Shown here: positions 17,233-26,123 of the stretch, piece after piece
Numbering within the stretch: position 1 is the first letter of the stretch
Layout of the letters: each line of letters starts with the position of its first letter
Source: Pseudomonas cichorii
GTDB taxonomy: Bacteria > Pseudomonadota > Gammaproteobacteria > Pseudomonadales > Pseudomonadaceae
NCBI RefSeq assembly: GCF_015471405.1
Contig: NZ_BLVZ01000009.1
Location: 210,513-274,512, forward strand
Length of the DNA: 64,000 nt
Reading direction: 5' to 3'
The notes under the pieces: model-generated
Told to the model about the DNA's origin: nothing
Databases searched by the model: none
What the model saw: the letters and a program-made list of their open reading frames with translations, nothing else
Translations under genes and position numbers: made by a program

Positions 17233-19173
17233 TCAGGTCTTGAACTTGCGAACCAGCGCATCCAGCTCGCTGGAGAGCGAAGCCAGGCTATGCGAGTCGC
17301 TGCGGGCCGAGTCGGATAGTTCGGCAATCAGTTGCGCGTCGCCATGGATCTGGCTGATGTGGCGGTTGATATCTTCCGCCACCTGGTGCTGTTCTTCGGC
17401 CGCCGTGGCGATCTGGGTGTTCATGTCGCGGATCACGTCCACCGATTCGCGGATCTGCCCGAAGCTGCTGCGCGCCTGGCCGATCTTGGTGACAGACTGT
17501 TGCGAGACATCCAGGCTGGCGTGCATCTGTTGCGCCACGGAAGCGGTGCGTCTGGCCAGGTTGCCCAGCAGGGTGTCGATCTCTGCGGTCGAGTCGGCGG
17601 TGCGTTTGGCCAGAGCGCGAACCTCATCGGCCACTACCGCAAAGCCACGGCCCTGTTCACCGGCGCGAGCCGCTTCGATGGCGGCGTTGAGCGCCAGCAG
17701 GTTGGTCTGTTCGGCGATGGAACGAATGGTGTCGAGGATCGACTGGATATCGTTGCTGTCTTTTTCCAGGTCCGACATGTCCTTGGCCGAACGGGCGATT
17801 TCCGAACTCAGTTTGTCGACGCTGTTGACCGCATCGTCGATCTGGCGCTGGCCTTCGCGAGCCTGCTGCTGACCGTTGTCGGCCGATTCAGCGGCCTGGC
17901 TGCAGGAGCGGGCGACTTCGTTGGCAGTGGCGACCATCTCATGGAAAGCCGTGGACACCATATCCACCGCTTCACGCTGACGGCCTGCTGCTTCTGCCAT
18001 GTCATTGGAGACACGGGTAGAGCTTTGCGAGGTGTCGAGGATCTTGTGCGCGGCCTGCCCGATATGCTGGATCAGGCTGCGGATCGCCGTCAGGAACTGG
18101 TTGAACCAGCCCGCCAGTTGCGCAGTTTCATCCTTGCCACGCACGGTCAGGTTCTGTGTCAGGTCGCCTTCACCTTGAGCAATCCCTTCAAGGCCGCTGG
18201 AAACACTATGGATCGGACGCACGATGACGCTGGCGAAGCTGGCACCGACGATGGCGAAGACGATGGCCAGTACGGCAGCGATGATGCCGATCAGCCAGGT
18301 CAGGCGGGTGGCGGAAGCCATGACTTCATCCTGCTTGATCAGGCCGATAAAGCTCCAGCCAAGCTCTGGCGATGGATAAACGTTGGCCATGTAGCGCTCG
18401 CCGTTGAGCTGCACTTCAACCATGCCTTTGTCGGTCTTGGCCAGTTGCGCGAAGCCATCACCCAGATCGCCGAGCTTCTTGAAGTTATGCTCCGGCTGCT
18501 TGGGATCGACCAGCACATTGCCGTTCTTTTCCAGCAGGATCAGGTAGCCGCTGTCGCCCAGCTTGATGTCTTTGACGATGCCGGTCAGTTGTTTGAGCGA
18601 TACGTCGATGTTTACTACACCGCCAGGGTTGCCCAGGGTGTTGGGGATCGCTCGTATGGTGCTGACCAGCACGGCGTCATCGCCAGCCCAGTAGTAGGCA
18701 TCGCTGCGCACGGTCTTGCCCACGTTATTCATGGCCGTCTTGTACCAGGGACGAACACGCGGGTCGTAATTGCTCATCTTCGGATCTTCCGGCGTCATCA
18801 CGTAGCTGCCGTTGATCAGGCCGTAGGAGACGTAGGAGTAGGCCGGGTGGGCCTTGGCGATGCTGACAAGGAATTCGGTGGTCAGCTTGTCGTTTTCAGA
18901 CTGGGGTGTCGGGGTTGCACCTGTGTAGTTTCTCAGGTCGCCACCGGCGCCTGCGATCAGTGGATGCGAGGCAATATAGTTGACGTTCTGGCTGATGCCA
19001 TCGAAGAACAGCTGCATGGCGTTATCGACCTGACGGATCTCACGGCTGCTGCTGTTCACGAAATTATCGGTCGCATTGTTGCGCAGGTTCACGATAACGA
19101 TAGTGGCCACGACGACTATGGGCAGGCACGCAATGACTGCAAAGGCCCACGTCAGTTTCTGTTTGATATTCAT
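17233..19173 (-). CDS. Methyl-accepting chemotaxis protein, dCache amino-acid receptor (PctA/B/C type)
   Basis: 646 residues from the ATG at 19173; the open extension to 19254 lacks a membrane-receptor start. Domain order: TM1 (about 9-30), periplasmic dCache_1 (about 35-285), TM2 (about 291-313), HAMP (about 317-370), and a signalling domain with hairpin tip EQTNLLALNAAIEAARAGEQ. The dCache carries Y136-x4-R141-x-W143-Y144 and a later D190, matching the published amino-acid-binding signature of PctA-like receptors. It probably senses free L-amino acids or a close derivative. It stands alone on its strand with its own terminator. Confidence 0.92.
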   Translation of the reverse strand: MNIKQKLTWAFAVIACLPIVVVATIVIVNLRNNATDNFVNSSSREIRQVDNAMQLFFDGISQNVNYIASHPLIAGAGGDLRNYTGATPTPQSENDKLTTEFLVSIAKAHPAYSYVSYGLINGSYVMTPEDPKMSNYDPRVRPWYKTAMNNVGKTVRSDAYYWAGDDAVLVSTIRAIPNTLGNPGGVVNIDVSLKQLTGIVKDIKLGDSGYLILLEKNGNVLVDPKQPEHNFKKLGDLGDGFAQLAKTDKGMVEVQLNGERYMANVYPSPELGWSFIGLIKQDEVMASATRLTWLIGIIAAVLAIVFAIVGASFASVIVRPIHSVSSGLEGIAQGEGDLTQNLTVRGKDETAQLAGWFNQFLTAIRSLIQHIGQAAHKILDTSQSSTRVSNDMAEAAGRQREAVDMVSTAFHEMVATANEVARSCSQAAESADNGQQQAREGQRQIDDAVNSVDKLSSEIARSAKDMSDLEKDSNDIQSILDTIRSIAEQTNLLALNAAIEAARAGEQGRGFAVVADEVRALAKRTADSTAEIDTLLGNLARRTASVAQQMHASLDVSQQSVTKIGQARSSFGQIRESVDVIRDMNTQIATAAEEQHQVAEDINRHISQIHGDAQLIAELSDSARSDSHSLASLSSELDALVRKFKT

Positions 19174-19329
19174 CCATGCTCCAGAATTTTTTTGTATATC
19201 GTTATCTGACGACGGCAGGCAATAAGCAGACTTCAGACCCGGATCGAGCCTCAAAGCTTCGTCTTATGGCATACCGACAATTTCGGCAGTCCACATGGAA
19301 TCTTTAGCAAACTGAATGCCATCGAGCCT

Positions 19330-20124
19330 TTATGAATGATAAGTAACATTTTTATGACCAAGATCACGGCTGATCGTGGCGCTGCACTCCAGCAACAAGG
19401 CCTGAAAACGCTCCCTTGCACCTTCCGGGTCCATGACTGCATCCGGGCCGGAGAGGTTGATGGCAGCGGTGACTTGCCCCGTGTGATCCTTGATCGAAGT
19501 GGCAATCGCTGTTGAATAATCGGAGCGATGCAACACCCAGCCGCGCTCCCGATCGCTCTGAATCAGGGCTTGCAGTTCGGGCAATGTGCGCGGGGCCGGT
19601 GACGGGTAATCATCCAGCCGGATGTGCTGATAGAGCGCACCCAGTTCCGCTCCGTTCAAGGCTGTCAGCAACATACGCCCCATCGCGGTGCAGTGGCAGG
19701 CGATGCGGGTGCCCACCGGGATATTCACCGACAGGCGTTGCGCCGCGAATGCGCGATACAGGTACAGGCTGTCAGTCTGCTCCCGAATGCTCAGATGGCA
19801 TGACAGCGAAGTGCGGTCGCGCAATTGGTTCAGGTGCGGCATGGCGACTTCGACGATATCGCGGCTGGCCAGGTAGCTGAAACCATCGCTGATGACCCTG
19901 GCACCCAGTTCGTACTGGGTGTTGATCTTGTTCAGATAGCCCATGTGGGTGAGGGTGAACAGGATTCGATAGACAGCCGAGGTACTGACACCCAGGCGCT
20001 CGGCGATGTCGTTGATGCTCAGCGAGCGGGTCCGGGCATTGAACATTCCGAGCACGCTCAGGCCCCGGGCAAGGGCCGGGACGCTGTAGTCGGTGTCTTT
20101 GTCAGGGGATTCGATAGTGCTCAT
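19330..20124 (-). CDS. IclR-family transcriptional regulator
   Basis: A 264-residue regulator. The N-terminal winged HTH (about 15-75; LSINDIAERLGVSTSAVYRIL) is followed by the IclR effector domain (about 90-255) with the typical CHCTAMGRMLLTAL segment. It lies 73 bp downstream of the mgdD/soxG gene on the same strand, at the end of the N-methylglutamate minus arm. It could sense a pathway intermediate, though an unrelated role is possible. GAGCCCATTC before the ATG gives a modest ribosome site. Confidence 0.88.
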   Translation of the reverse strand: MSTIESPDKDTDYSVPALARGLSVLGMFNARTRSLSINDIAERLGVSTSAVYRILFTLTHMGYLNKINTQYELGARVISDGFSYLASRDIVEVAMPHLNQLRDRTSLSCHLSIREQTDSLYLYRAFAAQRLSVNIPVGTRIACHCTAMGRMLLTALNGAELGALYQHIRLDDYPSPAPRTLPELQALIQSDRERGWVLHRSDYSTAIATSIKDHTGQVTAAINLSGPDAVMDPEGARERFQALLLECSATISRDLGHKNVTYHS

Positions 20125-20197
20125 GAATGGGCTCCTACTGGGTCATGATGATCAGTCAAGGCACACAAAGTGATTTATTGACCTCAACTGATCCGCA

Positions 20198-20770
20198 TTA
20201 CTCCTGCTTTGTGTTGAACTCGGTCATGGCATCCAGCACCGCGCCTTTGAAGTACTCCAGCGAAGTGCGGTCGCAGAGGATCTGGAAACAGGGCGTTGTA
20301 CCTGCACCCACATTGATCACGATCACATTGATACGCGCTGCCGAAGTCTGGGCCACTGCGCCGGGGCCGAATGCCTGGGGGCGCAGGTCCACCCCACAGA
20401 GCTTGGCCATCACTTCGGCGATACAGACACCGCTCAGTTGCAGCCAGGCATGGCTGTCCTGACGTGGCAGCAGGTAGTTGGCGCTATGGTCCAGCTCCCA
20501 GCGGGCCTCTTCATCGGCGATGCGTTCGCCATGATCGTTGAGGCTGCCCAGGATCAGGTACTCGGTCTGCGACAGGCGCGCTACATGGCTGCCGTCGGCC
20601 TGGGTTACAGCCCGGTTCGGCGTATCCGGCAGCGTGAAGCCACGTGCCTGCAAGTAATCGGCACTTTGTACTCCGCGAAAGCCCACACGTGGGGTATCGG
20701 TCAGATCCACCAGCGCGCACGATTGAACAGGGCTTAGGCCGATAGGGTTTTCGGCATTGAGGCTGGACAT
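20198..20770 (-). CDS. mgdD: Sarcosine oxidase gamma-subunit family; likely N-methylglutamate dehydrogenase subunit MgdD
   Basis: 190 residues from the ATG at 20770, preceded by AGGAGCT; a TTG at 20776 is in frame but lies inside the preceding stop region. Family features include the N-terminal LSPVQSCALVDLTDTPRVGFRG and a YgfZ/GcvT-like small domain with SHAWLQLSGVCIAEVMAKLCG. It is the structural fourth subunit of the heterotetrameric amine dehydrogenase and starts 2 bp after the large-subunit stop. Context with gmaS and mgsABC argues for N-methylglutamate, not sarcosine, as the complex's substrate. Confidence 0.85.
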   Translation of the reverse strand: MSSLNAENPIGLSPVQSCALVDLTDTPRVGFRGVQSADYLQARGFTLPDTPNRAVTQADGSHVARLSQTEYLILGSLNDHGERIADEEARWELDHSANYLLPRQDSHAWLQLSGVCIAEVMAKLCGVDLRPQAFGPGAVAQTSAARINVIVINVGAGTTPCFQILCDRTSLEYFKGAVLDAMTEFNTKQE

Positions 20771-20772
20771 GA

Positions 20773-23679
20773 TCAAAGCTCCTGGCGCTGGTTTTCAGGG
20801 TCGAAGAAAGGCAGTTTCACCACTGTGGCCTGGACCACGACACCGTCCTCTACCCGAATCGGGATCTGCTGGCCGGGTGTGCTCTGATCGAAGGCGGCGT
20901 AGGCCAGGCCAATGATCTTGCCCAGGGTCTGCGAGTATTCGCAGGAGGTTACGTTGCCGCTGATATCCGGCCCTTTGAGCACCAGATGGCCTTCCAATGG
21001 CTGCGGGCTGGCCTTGGGCAGGGTGAAACCCACCAGCTTGCGTGTCTGCGGTTGGGCTTCAAGGATGTCCACCGAGCGGCGACCGACAAAGAACGGCTTG
21101 GTGCGGCTCACCGCCCAGCCCATATCGATCTCGGCCGGATGGGTCATGCCGTCGGTGTCCTGGCTGATGATCACGTGGCCTTTTTCCAGGCGCAGCAGGC
21201 GCTGGGTTTCGACGCCAAACGGGCGCATGTCGTACTCTTTTCCGGCCTCGACCAGTGCATCCCAGAGTTGCAGGGCATGGCGCGCCGGAACGTGGATTTC
21301 ATAACCCAGTTCACCCACGAAACCCACCCGCAACAGACGGGCCTTGATCCCGGCCACCGTGCCTTGGCGCACGGCCAGGTACGGGAAGCCTTCGGCCGAA
21401 AGATCCAGGTCGGAGCAGACTTTTTCCAATACCTTGCGCGAGTCCGGCCCGGCCACGTTGACCGCCGAAATCGCCGCGGTGACGTTGGCGATGTCCACAT
21501 TCAGGCGCCATTGGGCGTTCCACTTGAGCATCTGCTGGTAGATACGATCCACGCCGCTGGTGGTGGCGGTGACATAGAAATGGTTGTCGGCGAAGCGGGC
21601 ACACACGCCATCGTCGATCACCACGCCATGTTCGTTGGTCATCAGTGCATAACGCGAACGGCCCACCGGCTGCTTGAGAAAGGCGAAGGTGTACATGCGA
21701 TTGAGCAGCTCGGCGGCATCCGGGCCACGTACATCCAGGCCGCCCAGTGTCGAGACATCGATGATGCCCACCTTGGTGCGCACATGATGGGCTTCGGCCT
21801 GCATGCAGGCGTCACGCTGCGAGGGCTTGCCGTAAAACGCCGGGCGCTGCCAGATACCGGCAGGCATCATCTTTGCTCCGGCCTCCACATGACGGCGGTG
21901 CATGGGTGTCTGGCGATACGGGTCGAAGGCGCGGCCGGCCACATGCGCGAGCTTCTCGGCCTCGAACGGCGGGCGAGCGGTGGTAACGCCGGTTTCGCTG
22001 ATGCTGCGCTGGGTCGAAGACGCTACCAGACGAGCTGTCGGCAGCGCCGAATGCCGACCTTGTGACGGCCCCATGCCGACCGTGGAATAGCGCTTGACCA
22101 GTTGCACGTCGCGATAGCCGATGCGCGTGGCATTGACGATGTCGCGCACTTGCAGGTCTTCGTCGAAGTCGACGAAATCCTTGCCTTTGGGATGAGGGAA
22201 GATCGGCCAGGGAAAGTTGACGCGGGCCTCGCTGCGCAGCGGCAGCGGGCTGGTGTTGAGTTCCAGGCCCAGCGCGGCAACGATTCCGGCGCTGGCATGG
22301 ATGGCATCGGCCAGTACGTTGTCCAGCGCATGGTAGCCATGAGCCGAACCGGCCACACTGAGGTTTTTCGGCAAGCCGCTCAGGGTGAACTCCGAGAGCT
22401 GATCGTCATAGCTCAACTTGCCGCCCGCCTGGCACAGCAACTGATAGACCGGCATATAGCCGCCTGACATGCACAGCAGGTCGCAGTCGAGTATCAGGCC
22501 GTTATTGGCGACCTGACCCTGACCGGTGATTTTGCGCAGGTCCGCGCCACTCACATGGCGCATGCCTTTTTCATGTAACGCTTCATAGACGGTGGTGCTC
22601 GGGTGGCAGGGGATGCCACGTTTTGCCAGTGCGCTCAGCAGGGTGCTGTCGGCAGGGTTGGCGCGCATGTCGGCCACGGCAACGACTTCTACGCCCTGAT
22701 CATGCAGATCCAGAGCGGCCAGATAGCCGTCGTCATTGCCGGTCAGGACCACGGCGCGTTTGCCGGGCTTGACGGCATACAGCTTCATCAGGCGCTGTGC
22801 GGCGCTGGTCAGCATCACACCGGGCAAGTCGTTATTGCGGAAAATTACCGGCTGGTCGAACGAGCCGCTGCACACCAGGCAGTGGCTCGCCCGCACTTTG
22901 TACATGCGCTTGCCCTGAATCACCGGCAGGTAGTTGTCGGTGAACCAGCCATTGCAGGTGGCTTGCTTGAGCACGCGAATATTGGCGTGATCTTCCACGG
23001 CATCGATCAGGTTGCGGCGCAGTTTTTCGGCACGCTGGCCTTCGATATCAAAGCGGGCATAGGTCAGCGAGCCACCGAGAATCGGCTGCTGTTCGATCAG
23101 CAAGACCTTGGCACCAGCATTGGCTGCTGTCAGTGCCGCCTGCAAGCCGGCCGGGCCTGCGCCGATGATGGCCAGATCGGTGAACAGATAAGCCTTGTCG
23201 TAATACTCGGGCTTGAACTCAAGGTCCAGCACACCCAGCCCGGCTTTCTTGCGGATGATCGGCTCCCAGACCTTCCACATGCCCTTGGGTTTGTAGAACG
23301 AACGGTAATAGAAGCCCACCGGCATGAACTTCGAGAACTTGCCCAGGTAGGCGTCCTTGTCGTTATCCAGCGAGCCGTTGAAGTTTTGCCCGGTCACTTG
23401 CAGGCCCGCTGCAAGTGCATGGGTATCGGCCAGCACGTTGGGTTCGCTGGGCAACTGGATCAGGGTGTTGGCGTCTTGCCCGGCCATGGTCAGCGGGCCA
23501 CGCGGGCGGTGGTACTTGAACGAGCGCGACAGCAGAAAGCGGCCGTTGGCGAGCAGGGCGCTGGCGATGCTGTCGCCTTGCAGGCCCTGATAGGACTTGC
23601 CGTCAAAGCTGAAGGTCAGCGGCTGATTGCGATCAATCAACAGGCCCATGGGGGCCGGCAGGCGGGTCAGGGGGCTCAT
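20773..23679 (-). CDS. mgdC: Sarcosine oxidase alpha-subunit family; likely N-methylglutamate dehydrogenase subunit MgdC
   Basis: A 968-residue large subunit. Order: an N-terminal 2Fe-2S-ferredoxin-like region (TFSFDGKSYQGLQGDSIASALLANG), an NAD-binding Rossmann domain (LAIIGAGPAGLQAALTAANAGAKVLL, about 170-200) and a C-terminal GcvT-like tetrahydrofolate domain (about 590-960; GFVGELGYEIHVP). The folate domain should trap the methyl-derived C1 as 5,10-methylene-THF, which the adjacent folD and purU would convert to formate. It is somewhat shorter than typical sarcosine oxidase alpha (about 1000). It overlaps mgdB by 4 bp. Confidence 0.9.
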   Translation of the reverse strand: MSPLTRLPAPMGLLIDRNQPLTFSFDGKSYQGLQGDSIASALLANGRFLLSRSFKYHRPRGPLTMAGQDANTLIQLPSEPNVLADTHALAAGLQVTGQNFNGSLDNDKDAYLGKFSKFMPVGFYYRSFYKPKGMWKVWEPIIRKKAGLGVLDLEFKPEYYDKAYLFTDLAIIGAGPAGLQAALTAANAGAKVLLIEQQPILGGSLTYARFDIEGQRAEKLRRNLIDAVEDHANIRVLKQATCNGWFTDNYLPVIQGKRMYKVRASHCLVCSGSFDQPVIFRNNDLPGVMLTSAAQRLMKLYAVKPGKRAVVLTGNDDGYLAALDLHDQGVEVVAVADMRANPADSTLLSALAKRGIPCHPSTTVYEALHEKGMRHVSGADLRKITGQGQVANNGLILDCDLLCMSGGYMPVYQLLCQAGGKLSYDDQLSEFTLSGLPKNLSVAGSAHGYHALDNVLADAIHASAGIVAALGLELNTSPLPLRSEARVNFPWPIFPHPKGKDFVDFDEDLQVRDIVNATRIGYRDVQLVKRYSTVGMGPSQGRHSALPTARLVASSTQRSISETGVTTARPPFEAEKLAHVAGRAFDPYRQTPMHRRHVEAGAKMMPAGIWQRPAFYGKPSQRDACMQAEAHHVRTKVGIIDVSTLGGLDVRGPDAAELLNRMYTFAFLKQPVGRSRYALMTNEHGVVIDDGVCARFADNHFYVTATTSGVDRIYQQMLKWNAQWRLNVDIANVTAAISAVNVAGPDSRKVLEKVCSDLDLSAEGFPYLAVRQGTVAGIKARLLRVGFVGELGYEIHVPARHALQLWDALVEAGKEYDMRPFGVETQRLLRLEKGHVIISQDTDGMTHPAEIDMGWAVSRTKPFFVGRRSVDILEAQPQTRKLVGFTLPKASPQPLEGHLVLKGPDISGNVTSCEYSQTLGKIIGLAYAAFDQSTPGQQIPIRVEDGVVVQATVVKLPFFDPENQRQEL

Positions 23680-23981
23680 CCTGCGATCTCCTTGGACGGG
23701 GCAGGGGTGAAGTCGACGCGGGCGGTAAAGACTTCCCGGGGATCGAAGGTGCGGATGATTTCGTCGCTGGCGGTATGGCGTTCGGCCAGGAACCAGTAGC
23801 TGGACGGGTTATGCATCCACCATTCGCGCACTACGCCCAGAGTGTCCTCGCTGTTGAACACGTAATCGGCCCATTCGGCATCGGTGCAGGTCTGAGGATC
23901 AGGCATGTGCTTGAACTCACCGCCGTAGGTGAACTCGCTGATATTGCGTGGCCCGTTGAGCGGGCATGTCATGACTTTCAT
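23676..23981 (-). CDS. mgdB: Sarcosine oxidase delta-subunit family; likely N-methylglutamate dehydrogenase subunit MgdB
   Basis: 101 residues from the ATG at 23981 (MKVMTCPLNGPRNISEFTYG). Canonical sarcosine oxidase delta subunits bind zinc with a CPxCG pair and a later H..C near WF. Here the first pair reads CPLNG and the later site WWMHNPSSYWF, so two of the three zinc cysteines are absent while the His is kept. The same CPLNGPRN form is, as I recall, found in proteins linked to glxBCD/mgs clusters. It supports assignment to N-methylglutamate dehydrogenase. It overlaps mgdC and starts 13 bp after the mgdA stop. Confidence 0.83.
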   Translation of the reverse strand: MKVMTCPLNGPRNISEFTYGGEFKHMPDPQTCTDAEWADYVFNSEDTLGVVREWWMHNPSSYWFLAERHTASDEIIRTFDPREVFTARVDFTPAPSKEIAG

Positions 23982-23994
23982 GTGTCGCTCTCCG

Positions 23995-25236
23995 TCAGTG
24001 GCTGGCCGCTGTCGCGCCCATTTCGTTGACTTGCCGGAAGGTCGAGAAGCGCTCCAGGCCAAAGGGTTTGATCAGGTCCGGCACCTTGCCGCCACTGGCT
24101 ACCAGCTCGGCCATGGTCTTGCCGCAGATGGGGGTGGCCTTGAAACCCCAGGTGCCCCAGCCTGCATCCAGGTAGTAATTCTTCACCGGTGAAAGCCCCA
24201 TGATCGGGCTGTAATCCGGGGTCATGTCGGTGATCCCGGCCCATTGGCGCATCAACTTGGCGTTGGCCAGGAACGGGAACATCTCGATGGCGTGTGCCAG
24301 CAGGCTTTCCTTCAGGTCCAGCGTGGAGCGGGTGTTGAATAGCGGGTAGGGATCGGAGCCGCCGCCAAACACCACTTCGCCGCGGCTGGTCTGCTGCACA
24401 TAGCAATGCAGGGCCGACGAACTCACCAGCGGATCGAGAAACGGCTTGAACGGCTGGGTCACCATGGCTTGCAACGGGAAGGTCTGGATCGGCGAGCGAA
24501 TCCCGGCTTTCTTCATCAATTGCGAACTCATGCCCGCAACTGCCTGCACCGCGCAGCCACATTTGACGGTGCCACGGTTGGTCTTCACCGCCGTGATGGT
24601 GCCGTTTTCGATGACCAGTTCCTGAACCTCGGTGAGCTGATGAATCTCCACACCACGCTTGGCAGCCTGTTTGGCATAGCCCCAGGCCACAGCGTCATGC
24701 CGGGCGGTGGCACCGTCGATGTGCCACAGACCGGCGATCACCGGCAGATGGCCCGGATCGAGGTTCAGGGAAGGCACCAGTTCGCGGATCTGCTGACGGT
24801 CGATCATCTCGGTACGGCCACCGAAGTGCTTGTTGACCTCGGCGCGTTGGCGGAACGAGCGTACCGTTGCGTCGGTATGAGCGAGGGTCAGTTGCCCGCG
24901 ATGGGAATACATGATGTTGAAGTCGAACTCGTTGGACAGCCCTTCAAACATCCGCACCGATTCGGCGTAAAAACGCACGCCTTCGCTGGTGAGGTAATTG
25001 GAGCGGATGACGGCTGTGTTACGCGCCGTATTGCCACCACCCAGATAGCCTTTTTCCAGAACGGCGATATTGGTGATGCCGTGGTACTTCGACAGGTAAT
25101 AGGCCGTGGACAGGGCATGGCCGCCACCGCCGATGATCACCACGTCATAAGACGGTTTGAGTTCCTTGGGAGCGGGCAGGTCCACCTCGACCGGGTACTC
25201 CGAGCTGAGCCCGTACTTCAATAGATTGAAAGGCAT
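23995..25236 (-). CDS. mgdA: Sarcosine oxidase beta-subunit family; likely N-methylglutamate dehydrogenase subunit MgdA
   Basis: A 413-residue FAD-dependent oxidoreductase (DAO family). The dinucleotide-binding motif VVIIGGGGHALSTAYYL is at about 30-46. RNTAVIRSNYL follows, and ATARHDAVAWGYA carries the histidine equivalent to the covalent FMN site of SoxB. It is the catalytic subunit that oxidises the secondary amine N-methyl group. Its start overlaps the folD 3' end by 19 bp. Domain content alone cannot separate sarcosine from N-methylglutamate; the neighbouring gmaS-mgsABC arm does. Confidence 0.9.
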   Translation of the reverse strand: MPFNLLKYGLSSEYPVEVDLPAPKELKPSYDVVIIGGGGHALSTAYYLSKYHGITNIAVLEKGYLGGGNTARNTAVIRSNYLTSEGVRFYAESVRMFEGLSNEFDFNIMYSHRGQLTLAHTDATVRSFRQRAEVNKHFGGRTEMIDRQQIRELVPSLNLDPGHLPVIAGLWHIDGATARHDAVAWGYAKQAAKRGVEIHQLTEVQELVIENGTITAVKTNRGTVKCGCAVQAVAGMSSQLMKKAGIRSPIQTFPLQAMVTQPFKPFLDPLVSSSALHCYVQQTSRGEVVFGGGSDPYPLFNTRSTLDLKESLLAHAIEMFPFLANAKLMRQWAGITDMTPDYSPIMGLSPVKNYYLDAGWGTWGFKATPICGKTMAELVASGGKVPDLIKPFGLERFSTFRQVNEMGATAASH

Positions 25237-26123
25237 ACGGCCTCCGATTGACTACGTTGCGCTTGGGCCTGCTGACGGGCAGCGGTCACGGTGTTTTTCA
25301 TGAGAAAGGCAATGGTCATGGGGCCGACGCCACCGGGAACCGGGGTAATGGCCGACACTCTGGACAGCGCGCTGTCGAAATCCACATCACCGACCAGACG
25401 GCTGCGGTCGTTGTCCTGAATACGGTTGATGCCGACATCGATCACCACTGCGCCGGGCTTGAGCCAACCGGCATCGATCATTCGCGGGCGGCCGACAGCC
25501 GCGACCACGATATCGGCCAGTTGGCAAAGGGCCTTGGCGTCGGCACTGCGCGAATGCAAGACCGTCACCGAGCAGTGAGCCTTGAGCAGCAGGGCGGCCA
25601 TGGGTTTGCCGACGATATTGGAGCGTCCGATCACCACCGCATGTTTGCCCGTCAGATCACCACAGGTGTCCTCCAGCAACTGCATGCAGCCACTGGGCGT
25701 GCAGGGCGTCAGCACATCGCGACCCTGACTCAGGCCGCCGACGTTTTCACTGTGAAAACCGTCCACGTCCTTGCACGGGTCGATGGCCTGCAAGGCGCGG
25801 GTTTCTTCGATATGGGATGGCAGCGGCAGTTGCAGCAGGATGCCGTTGACCTTCGGGTCTGCATTCAATTCGCTGATCAGCGCCAGCAAGCGGGCCTGGG
25901 AGCTGTCCGCAGACAATCGATACTCCAGCGAATGAATGCCGGCTTCCTCGGCGCGCAGGATCTTGTTGCGCACATAGACCTGACTGGCCGGGTCTTCACC
26001 CACCAGAATCACCGCCAGTGCAGGTTCGATACCCTCGGCCCTGAGGCGCTGGACATCGGCTTTTACCTGTTGCAGCACACGACCGGCCGCAGCCTTGCCA
26101 TCAATCAGTTTTGAAGTGTTCAC
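25218..26123 (-). CDS. folD: Bifunctional methylene-THF dehydrogenase/cyclohydrolase FolD
   Basis: 301 residues. Family motifs: YVRNKILRAEEAGI (with the catalytic Lys of the YxxxK motif), VDGFHSENVGGL, TPCTPSGCMQLL and GRSNIVGKPMAALLL, plus PGGVGPMTIAFLM near the end. It oxidises 5,10-methylene-THF to 10-formyl-THF with NADP. The 4-bp overlap with purU and the 19-bp overlap with mgdA place it in the amine-oxidation operon, so it is probably a dedicated second copy for C1 removal rather than the housekeeping FolD. The C-terminus, which reads into the mgdA start, may be slightly longer than usual. Confidence 0.93.
   Translation of the reverse strand: MNTSKLIDGKAAAGRVLQQVKADVQRLRAEGIEPALAVILVGEDPASQVYVRNKILRAEEAGIHSLEYRLSADSSQARLLALISELNADPKVNGILLQLPLPSHIEETRALQAIDPCKDVDGFHSENVGGLSQGRDVLTPCTPSGCMQLLEDTCGDLTGKHAVVIGRSNIVGKPMAALLLKAHCSVTVLHSRSADAKALCQLADIVVAAVGRPRMIDAGWLKPGAVVIDVGINRIQDNDRSRLVGDVDFDSALSRVSAITPVPGGVGPMTIAFLMKNTVTAARQQAQAQRSQSEAVCLSIY

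Noticed and set aside
17332..19209. 625-codon plus-strand frame opposite the chemoreceptor
   Set aside because: Antisense shadow of the MCP gene; no recognisable domain.
20198..25236. Plain sarcosine oxidase (soxBDAG) operon
   Set aside because: Possible by domain content, but no glyA or glycine-betaine genes adjoin it, the delta subunit lacks two zinc cysteines, and gmaS-mgsABC lie across the regulator. N-methylglutamate dehydrogenase fits better.
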